From Candidatus Woesearchaeota archaeon (GTDB lineage Archaea > Nanobdellota > Nanobdellia > Woesearchaeales > JACQSR01), in assembly GCA_016211215.1 (NCBI GenBank), contig JACQSR010000023.1, positions 1 through 42,128 of the forward strand: a DNA stretch of 42,128 bases, written 5' to 3'. The notes under the pieces are model-generated. The model saw only the letters and a list, made by a program, of their open reading frames with translations. It was not told the DNA's origin and made no database searches. Every line of letters begins with the position of its first letter. The first letter of the stretch is position 1. Both the position numbers and the translations under genes were made by a program. This document shows positions 35,948 to 42,128 of this stretch, piece by piece.

Positions 35948-36502
35948 ATGAAATTTATAAAATTAGAAAATTCGGATTCACGGGAATTTAAAGAGGCATG
36001 GAAAATGTATGAATCCTCTTTTCCATCGGATGAAAGAAGAACATTGGAATTGCAAAAAGAACTAATCAAGAATAAGAAATACAATTTTTTCATAGTTATT
36101 AAAGATAAAGTTTTAGTTGCACTAGTTGCTGATTGGGATTTTGAAGATTTTTTGTTTGTAGAGCATTTGGCTGTAAAAGGAGAATTTAAGCGGAAAGGAA
36201 TTGGAACAGAATTGCTTAAAGAATACCTTTCAAGGAACAAGCAAAAAACAGTATTGGAAGTGGAAAGGCCAGAAGCAGAAATTGCAATTAAAAGAATAAA
36301 ATTTTATGAAAAAATTGGATTCAGGCTAAATACTTTTGATTATGTTCAACCCCCATATGGAAAAGACAAAAATCCTGTTCCCATGTTTCTGATGACCTAT
36401 CCAGGAAAAATAAATGAAGCTGAATTTTCTTCCATCAGGGAAAAATTGCATATTGTTGTTTATGGATTAGAAAAACCACTTCTGGGCGGCCAAATTAACT
36501 GA
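35948..36502 (+). CDS. GNAT-family N-acetyltransferase
   Basis: VEHLAVKGEFKRKGIGTELLKEYLSRN acetyl-CoA loop; AT-rich compared with neighbours. Confidence 0.8.
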   Translation: MKFIKLENSDSREFKEAWKMYESSFPSDERRTLELQKELIKNKKYNFFIVIKDKVLVALVADWDFEDFLFVEHLAVKGEFKRKGIGTELLKEYLSRNKQKTVLEVERPEAEIAIKRIKFYEKIGFRLNTFDYVQPPYGKDKNPVPMFLMTYPGKINEAEFSSIREKLHIVVYGLEKPLLGGQIN

Positions 36503-36669
36503 TTATAAAAATTATTATCACGGGGTGGGCAGAAGGCTATAGTAAAGGCTTTTCCCCCACACATTTCCCGTCAAAAGCAGGAAGATTTCCGGTAAAGGGG
36601 GGAAGGGCATGCGAATAGAAAGTTTTATATAAGAAGATAGTGGAAATGGTGTTATCAATTGGTGGTGGA

Positions 36670-37236
36670 ATGGCGCCTTTGTTTGGAAGCGGAGAAAAAA
36701 CGAGCAAACCTACTGCGCTGCAGCAGATAATGTCAATGCGGCAGCAGGGAATGGACGATGATTCTATAATAATGGCTCTTCAGTCGCAGGGTTACAATGC
36801 CGATGAGATTTCGGATGCCCTTGGAGGATTTGACGCGCCTGTGCAGCAGCCTATGCAAATGCCGCAGAGGCAGATGCCCCAGCAATTCCAGTATCAGCCT
36901 CCACAGCAGGAGCAGCTTCCGGAAGACAAGATTGAGGAGATAGCCGAGGCCATAATAGACGAGAAATGGACTGCCCTGGTCAAGGATATCAACAAGATAG
37001 TTGAATGGAAGGACAAGGTTGAGTCCAGGCTTACTGCGATTGAGCAGGAAATAAAAGAGGTCAAGGACAGGTTTGAGTCACTGCACGCAGGCATATTGGG
37101 AAAGATAAACGAGTATGACACCAATATCAAGGACGTTGGCGTTGAAATAAAGGCGATGGAAAAGGTGTTCCAGAAAATTCTTCCCACGTTTACGGATAAT
37201 GTCAACAAGATGGAAAGACTTCTAAAGACAAAGTAG
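36670..37236 (+). CDS. Cytosolic coiled-coil protein with N-terminal small helical (UBA-like) module
   Basis: MRQQGMDDDSIIMALQSQGYNADEISDALGGF, Q/P-rich linker, coiled coil; start chosen relative to TATA box at about 36622. Confidence 0.65.
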   Translation: MAPLFGSGEKTSKPTALQQIMSMRQQGMDDDSIIMALQSQGYNADEISDALGGFDAPVQQPMQMPQRQMPQQFQYQPPQQEQLPEDKIEEIAEAIIDEKWTALVKDINKIVEWKDKVESRLTAIEQEIKEVKDRFESLHAGILGKINEYDTNIKDVGVEIKAMEKVFQKILPTFTDNVNKMERLLKTK

Positions 37237-37263
37237 TTCCTATGCTGCTAAGAGGCAACACCA

Positions 37264-37767
37264 CTAAGGTGACTTCATGGTCAGGAGTGCGATTGTGAAT
37301 ACAGAAATCAGGCCCAGTATAATGATGCCGAATATCCTTGGGTCGGTTATCAGCCCAATACCTGTCTTGGGGGCTGTAGTTGTTGTGGCGGGTGCAGCGC
37401 CCGATGTTATCTGCCCCAATGCCAGAAGCACCATTATCACTATAAAAAATACGAGGGTTACTGCCTTAAGGCCCTGAAATGTAGGTGTTGACGCGGATGC
37501 GCCGAAAGAGCCGAATGCAACTGCAGCCAATGTTGCGAACACAAACAGTATCGCAAACCACGGGGCAATTGTCAGGATTATATTAGTTGCTATGGTTGAT
37601 AGCAGCACAAACAGCGCAACCAAAAGGCTAAGGATTATCTGGATAACCGTGTTGCTTCCAACAACCCTGGTGTACATAAGTATTGCGTAGACTATCACCC
37701 ATGCAAAAAGAAAGGCGAATATGTTTGAGAAGACGTGAAGCCCGGTAACATCTACGAATGTAGCCAT
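37264..37767 (-). CDS. 5-TM membrane protein, paralogue 3
   Basis: FSNIFAFLFAWVIVYAILMYTRVVG...TVIQIILSLLVALFVLLS. Confidence 0.65.
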   Translation of the reverse strand: MATFVDVTGLHVFSNIFAFLFAWVIVYAILMYTRVVGSNTVIQIILSLLVALFVLLSTIATNIILTIAPWFAILFVFATLAAVAFGSFGASASTPTFQGLKAVTLVFFIVIMVLLALGQITSGAAPATTTTAPKTGIGLITDPRIFGIIILGLISVFTIALLTMKSP

Positions 37768-37768
37768 A

Positions 37769-38377
37769 TCAGTGTCCGCCACCGCCAAACAACTTCTTCA
37801 GGTCAACTCCGACCCTGTTCAGGGCGCTTATGTCCTCTTTCTTGCCCTCGCCGCCTGTTATGAAGGCTATCACTATGCCGAACACTAGGACCATGACGAC
37901 TACCGCCGTGAGGTCGGAGCCAAGGGTGGTGTTAATCCACGATGAAACGCCACCGCCAACAACTCCTGCGGCACTTCCGAATATTACCAGTATTGCAACG
38001 AACGAAAACAGGGCTACCCACCCGGGCATGGATAATCCCAGGAAGACCTTTTCCTGCCCGAACAATCCTATCAGGATTAAGAGCATTACGATTGCGACAA
38101 CCACAACAGAAACCTGCGGCAATGCGGTGTTGATTATCTCGACCGGGTCAAAGCTCGTCGGATAGGAATTGGTGACATGCGGTATGACAACGATAAGCGC
38201 AAAGATCAATGCAACTACTGTGTTAATCTGCTTCTTATTTTCTCCCAGAAGGGAGGATTTCTGCAATATTGCAAACAGGATGGTGAAAATCAGCAGGAAG
38301 GGCAGGACAACGTCGATGAGCCCCCATTCGTTAAGCGTCCTAAAAACGCTCTCCATCCTAAATGACTGGTTAACCAT
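37769..38377 (-). CDS. 5-TM membrane protein, paralogue 2
   Basis: LNEWGLIDVVLPFLLIFTILFAILQKSSLLGENKKQINTVVALIFALIVV. Confidence 0.7.
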   Translation of the reverse strand: MVNQSFRMESVFRTLNEWGLIDVVLPFLLIFTILFAILQKSSLLGENKKQINTVVALIFALIVVIPHVTNSYPTSFDPVEIINTALPQVSVVVVAIVMLLILIGLFGQEKVFLGLSMPGWVALFSFVAILVIFGSAAGVVGGGVSSWINTTLGSDLTAVVVMVLVFGIVIAFITGGEGKKEDISALNRVGVDLKKLFGGGGH

Positions 38378-38445
38378 TCGGCACCTCTTTTATCAATTCC
38401 CTTCCCCTGTGAAAAGTAGGTATATAAATGTTTTGGTTCTTTTTC

Positions 38446-39003
38446 CTAATGCTCCTTGGCCTCGGGCTTGTGGTGGGTGTCGCGGACAACAAACCAGACG
38501 AAGAATACCATTATGACCACCATTATGACAAGGCCGATGGTTTCAGATGTAGTTCCGTTGCTGGCAAAGTCGGTTATGTCATCCAAAAACCCAAAGCCGT
38601 TGAGGAATATAGCCACTATGCCCAGAAACATAATCCAAATGAAGAATGTCTTCCACCCTCCTGAAAGGAAAATACCCCCTTTCTCCTCCTTTGAGAAAGA
38701 GCCCACAAGCAAAAGGAACAGCACAGAAGCAAACAGCAGTATGACGACCTGGGACGAGACTATGTTGAGAATCTCAACAATCTGGGCAGAGCCAATAACC
38801 AATAGGGCTATGACAAAAGACGCCATTGCGTTCAGGTTTTTCTTGGTGTACTCCTTTCCCTCGATGTTTTCCATTCCGAACACTTTTGTCTTTTCAAGGA
38901 TGGCAAACACTATGGTAAACACGAGAATGAACGGAAGAATAACATCATAAACACCGGCGCGCTGGAGAAACTCGACTGCAGCGCGGAATGTGGACTCTAC
39001 CAT
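38446..39003 (-). CDS. 5-TM membrane protein, paralogue 1
   Basis: LQRAGVYDVILPFILVFTIVFAILEKTKVFG...KKNLNAMASFVIALLVI aligns with paralogue 2. Confidence 0.7.
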   Translation of the reverse strand: MVESTFRAAVEFLQRAGVYDVILPFILVFTIVFAILEKTKVFGMENIEGKEYTKKNLNAMASFVIALLVIGSAQIVEILNIVSSQVVILLFASVLFLLLVGSFSKEEKGGIFLSGGWKTFFIWIMFLGIVAIFLNGFGFLDDITDFASNGTTSETIGLVIMVVIMVFFVWFVVRDTHHKPEAKEH

Positions 39004-39101
39004 GGGGCTTTTCCCGGGATTATCTTATTTAAATGTTTCGATTTGGCTGTGAGGAAATGAGTAACAAACCTTTAAAAACATCTTATTGGTTCTAGGGCAA
39101 A

Positions 39102-39686
39102 ATGATTGATGAAAAGAATTTCAAAAAGGCGAAGGAAATATTTGACAGCTTTGAGGCTGAGAGGGAATCCCAGATAAGGATTTCGAGGGACATCACAAAG
39201 CTGAGCAAGCAGCTTATTTATGCACTGCACCGCGATGATGCCCAGCAGGCTGACAAGCTGTACAGGGAAATAACCCAGAAGCAAAAGGAGATTGTAAGGG
39301 ACGCAAGGAAAGACCCATTCCTGCTGTCGCAGGGCTCGATGAAGATTGCCGTGCAGGAATATGTGGAGGCTATAGGATATTACGAATTCATGAAGGCGAA
39401 AAGACTGCCGGGGTACACCGAAGACCTAATCAGCGTTGACTATTACCTAAGCGGGCTTTGCGACCTTGTAGGGGAGCTTGTAAGGAAGGCGACATATTCA
39501 AGCATAAACAAGGACTATAGCATGGTGCTTAAGATAAGGGATGCTGTCGAGGAAATCTATGAAAAAATGCTTCGGCTGGACTTCAGGAATTCAGAGCTGA
39601 GGAGACAGTTTGACGGAATAAAATATGAAATGAAGAAGGTCAACGACCTGATTCTGGAATTGCAGCTCAAGGGGAAAATATCATGA
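39102..39686 (+). CDS. Translin family protein
   Basis: All-helical; ESQIRISRDITKLSKQLIYALHRDD...SQGSMKIAVQEYVEAIGYYEFM...YLSGLCDLVGELVRKAT. Confidence 0.8.
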   Translation: MIDEKNFKKAKEIFDSFEAERESQIRISRDITKLSKQLIYALHRDDAQQADKLYREITQKQKEIVRDARKDPFLLSQGSMKIAVQEYVEAIGYYEFMKAKRLPGYTEDLISVDYYLSGLCDLVGELVRKATYSSINKDYSMVLKIRDAVEEIYEKMLRLDFRNSELRRQFDGIKYEMKKVNDLILELQLKGKIS

Positions 39687-41917
39687 TGAGAAGCAACACC
39701 TGCGGCGAGCTTTCCGAAAATGAGAAGGGGAAGAAGGTTGCATTAAGCGGGTGGGTAAACTCGAGAAGGGACCACGGCGGTGTAGTGTTCATAGACCTTC
39801 GCGACAGATACGGCTTTACCCAGGTTGTGTTTGACCCTTCGCACAGCAAAAAGGTGCACGAGGCTGCAGACAAGCTTAGAAGGGAAGACGTGGTTTTTGT
39901 CAGTGGCATGGTGAGATCAAGGCCTGAAGGGATGGAAAATCCCAAGATGAAGACGGGAAGGATAGAGATTCTTGCGGACAATATTGAGATTCTGAACAGG
40001 GCAGAAACCCCGCCGATTGAAATTGACGACAGGGTTGAAGTCAACGAGGACATTGCGCTTACCTACAGGTATCTTGAGCTTAGGAAGCCAAAGCTGCAGC
40101 GCAATCTTGCGTTGAGGCACATGGTATGCAAAATAGTGCGGGATTACTTTGATGCCCATGGATTTCTTGAGATTGAAACCCCCATACTTGCAAAATCAAC
40201 CCCCGAAGGCGCTCGTGACTATCTCGTGCCATCGCGCGTAAATCCCGGAAAATTTTATGCATTGCCGCAAAGCCCGCAGTTATTCAAGCAGTTGTGCATG
40301 GTTGCAGGCCTTGACAGGTATTTTCAGATTGCGAAATGCTTCCGCGACGAGGATTTAAGGGCGGACAGGCAGCCCGAGTTCACGCAGATAGATGTTGAGA
40401 TGAGCTTTATCGAGCAGGAGGACATACAGCAGATAATTGAGGGTCTGATAAAGGAGATATGGAAGAAGGCAAAGAATGCTGACGTCAAGCTGCCGTTGCG
40501 AAGGATGCCGTATGACGAAGCCATCGGGAGATACGGAAGCGACAAGCCGGACCTGAGATTCGGGCTTGAGCTTGTTGACGTAACTGAAATAGTGAAAGTT
40601 TCTGAGTTCAAGGTGTTCACGGACAACATAAAAAAAGGAGGGGTTGTGAAGGCGATAAACGCAAGGGGGTGCGCGTCATTCTCAAGAAAAGACATAGACG
40701 AGCTTACATCTTTCGTGCAGATACACGGGGCAAAGGGGCTTGCGTGGGCAAAGTATGATGGCGTTAAGATGGAAAGCTCGGTTGTAAAATATTTCAGCGA
40801 AGGAATCCAGAAGGAGATTATTAGGAAGCTTGATGCAAAGAAAGGAGATTTGCTGATGTTTGTTTCGGACCAAAACATCTCTGTTGTGAATAGCTCATTG
40901 GGCAACCTGAGGCTAAATCTTGGAAAGAAGCTTGGGCTGATAGATGAGAGCAAATATGAGTTCCTGTGGGTTGTTGATTTTCCCCTTGTTGAGTATGACA
41001 ATGATGCCGGAAGGTACACTGCAATGCACCACCCGTTTACTTCACCAAAAGACATTGAGAATTTTGACAAGGAGCCGCTAAAGGCAAAGGCAAAGGCCTA
41101 TGACATTGTGCTCAACGGCACGGAGCTTGGCGGCGGGAGCATTAGAATCCATCAAAGGGAAGTTCAGGAAAGGCTTTTTGGGCTGCTGGGAATCGGAAAG
41201 GAGGAGGCTGAAGAGAAGTTCGGATTTTTGCTCGGGGCATTCAAGTACGGAGCTCCGCCTCACGGAGGAATTGCCCTGGGATTGGACAGAATGATTGCGC
41301 TGCTTTCAGGGGCCGATGTGCCGATAAGGGATGTAATTGCGTTTCCGAAGAACAAGCAGGCCCAGTCGCTTATGGACGGAGCCCCTTCCGGAGTTTCCGC
41401 AGAGCAGCTGAGGGAACTTCACATAAAGCCCGATATAGTTGAAGCGCAGCCCAAGGAGCATTTGTTCGGTAAGATAAGGGAATCACTTGACAGGGAAAAG
41501 ATTGTTTATGAAGTTCTGGAGCACAAGGCAGTCTTCACTTCAGAGGAGGCTGCCAAGGTAAGGGGAACTCAGTTGAGGCAGGGATGCAAGGCTCTCGTGT
41601 GCAAAGCTGATGGGAGTTTAGTTCAGGTTGTTGTGCCCGGGGACAGGGAAATTGATGCGGGTAAAGTAAAGAAAGAGCTTAAAGTGAAAGATGTTAACCT
41701 TGCAAATGCCGATGACGTGAAAAGGATTTCCGGATGCTCGATTGGTGCGGTTCCTCCTTTTGGAAACCTGTTCGGGCTTAAAGTTTATTTTGACAAGAAG
41801 GTTCAGGAGAATGATGAGGTTGCGTTCAATGCAGGGTTGCACACAAAATCAATAAAGATGAAGGCAAAGGATTTGATTAAGGTTACCGGCGGGGTTGTGA
41901 AAGATTTCTCGAAGTGA
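39683..41917 (+). CDS. aspS: Bacterial-type aspartyl-tRNA synthetase fused to a C-terminal YbaK/ProX-like aa-tRNA deacylase domain
   Basis: ALPQSPQLFKQLCMVAGLDRYFQIAKCFRDEDLRADRQPEFTQIDVEMSF, GAD-like insert, then about 150 aa HLFGKIRESLDREKIVYEVLEHKAVFTSEEAAKVRGTQLRQGCKALVC...GAVPPFGN. Confidence 0.92.
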   Translation: MMRSNTCGELSENEKGKKVALSGWVNSRRDHGGVVFIDLRDRYGFTQVVFDPSHSKKVHEAADKLRREDVVFVSGMVRSRPEGMENPKMKTGRIEILADNIEILNRAETPPIEIDDRVEVNEDIALTYRYLELRKPKLQRNLALRHMVCKIVRDYFDAHGFLEIETPILAKSTPEGARDYLVPSRVNPGKFYALPQSPQLFKQLCMVAGLDRYFQIAKCFRDEDLRADRQPEFTQIDVEMSFIEQEDIQQIIEGLIKEIWKKAKNADVKLPLRRMPYDEAIGRYGSDKPDLRFGLELVDVTEIVKVSEFKVFTDNIKKGGVVKAINARGCASFSRKDIDELTSFVQIHGAKGLAWAKYDGVKMESSVVKYFSEGIQKEIIRKLDAKKGDLLMFVSDQNISVVNSSLGNLRLNLGKKLGLIDESKYEFLWVVDFPLVEYDNDAGRYTAMHHPFTSPKDIENFDKEPLKAKAKAYDIVLNGTELGGGSIRIHQREVQERLFGLLGIGKEEAEEKFGFLLGAFKYGAPPHGGIALGLDRMIALLSGADVPIRDVIAFPKNKQAQSLMDGAPSGVSAEQLRELHIKPDIVEAQPKEHLFGKIRESLDREKIVYEVLEHKAVFTSEEAAKVRGTQLRQGCKALVCKADGSLVQVVVPGDREIDAGKVKKELKVKDVNLANADDVKRISGCSIGAVPPFGNLFGLKVYFDKKVQENDEVAFNAGLHTKSIKMKAKDLIKVTGGVVKDFSK

Positions 41918-41927
41918 GATTAATTTT

Positions 41928-42128
41928 ATGAAAATCCTCTTCATAACCCACAACAAAGGGAAAGTTAGCGAGTTTCAGGAGATTCTCGGAAAGGATAATG
42001 TTGAGCACAAAGAATTTGAGTATCCCGAAATACAGAGCGATGACCCAGTTGAGATTGCAAAGGCAGGGGCAAAATACTGCGCAGAGAAATTTGGAAAGGC
42101 AGTTGTGGTTGAAGATTCCGGAATTTTC
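41928..42128 (+). CDS. Ham1/RdgB-like non-canonical NTP pyrophosphatase (3' truncated)
   Basis: Hand translation MKILFITHNKGKVSEFQEILGKDNVEHKEFEYPEIQSDDPVEIAKAGAKYCAEKFGKAVVVEDSGIF. Confidence 0.88.
   Translation, partial: MKILFITHNKGKVSEFQEILGKDNVEHKEFEYPEIQSDDPVEIAKAGAKYCAEKFGKAVVVEDSGIF

Noticed and set aside
1-42128. CRISPR arrays, rRNA genes, transposase genes, prophage structural genes
   Set aside because: No regularly spaced repeats, rRNA signatures or transposase/phage motifs were recognised

Overview
The window is a gene-dense archaeal (probably DPANN-like) chromosome segment. Evidence is TATA/BRE-type promoters, intron-containing tRNAs, archaeal-type GlyRS, CMK and TruD, translin, and several Lrp/AsnC regulators. 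Left part (1-13.7 kb, accessory): a soluble histidine kinase divergent from a cluster encoding an amidohydrolase, an alpha-oxoamine synthase, two small membrane proteins and an acyl-CoA ligase. Next come two nucleotidyltransferase modules bounded by 20-25 bp direct repeats that resemble the 3' end of the ligase gene, then a CcdA/PCYCGC cluster, Lrp regulators and VapBC. Middle and right (13.7-42 kb): housekeeping genes mixed with an archaeal type IV pilus/Tad-like machine (TadC/FlaJ-like, TadA/FlaI-like, FlaC-like coiled coil, three paralogous 5-TM proteins), FTR1, glnA with a divergent Lrp gene, translin, and a bacterial-type AspRS with a C-terminal YbaK-like editing domain. The strongest novel signal is a family of three dispersed noncoding elements of about 163 nt (23530, 30667, 35176). 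They have terminal inverted repeats, two have 9-bp target-site duplications, and the copies show compensatory base-pair changes in internal stems. This looks like a structured MITE or RNA-like mobile element. Function calls come from reading motifs only; no database search was run.
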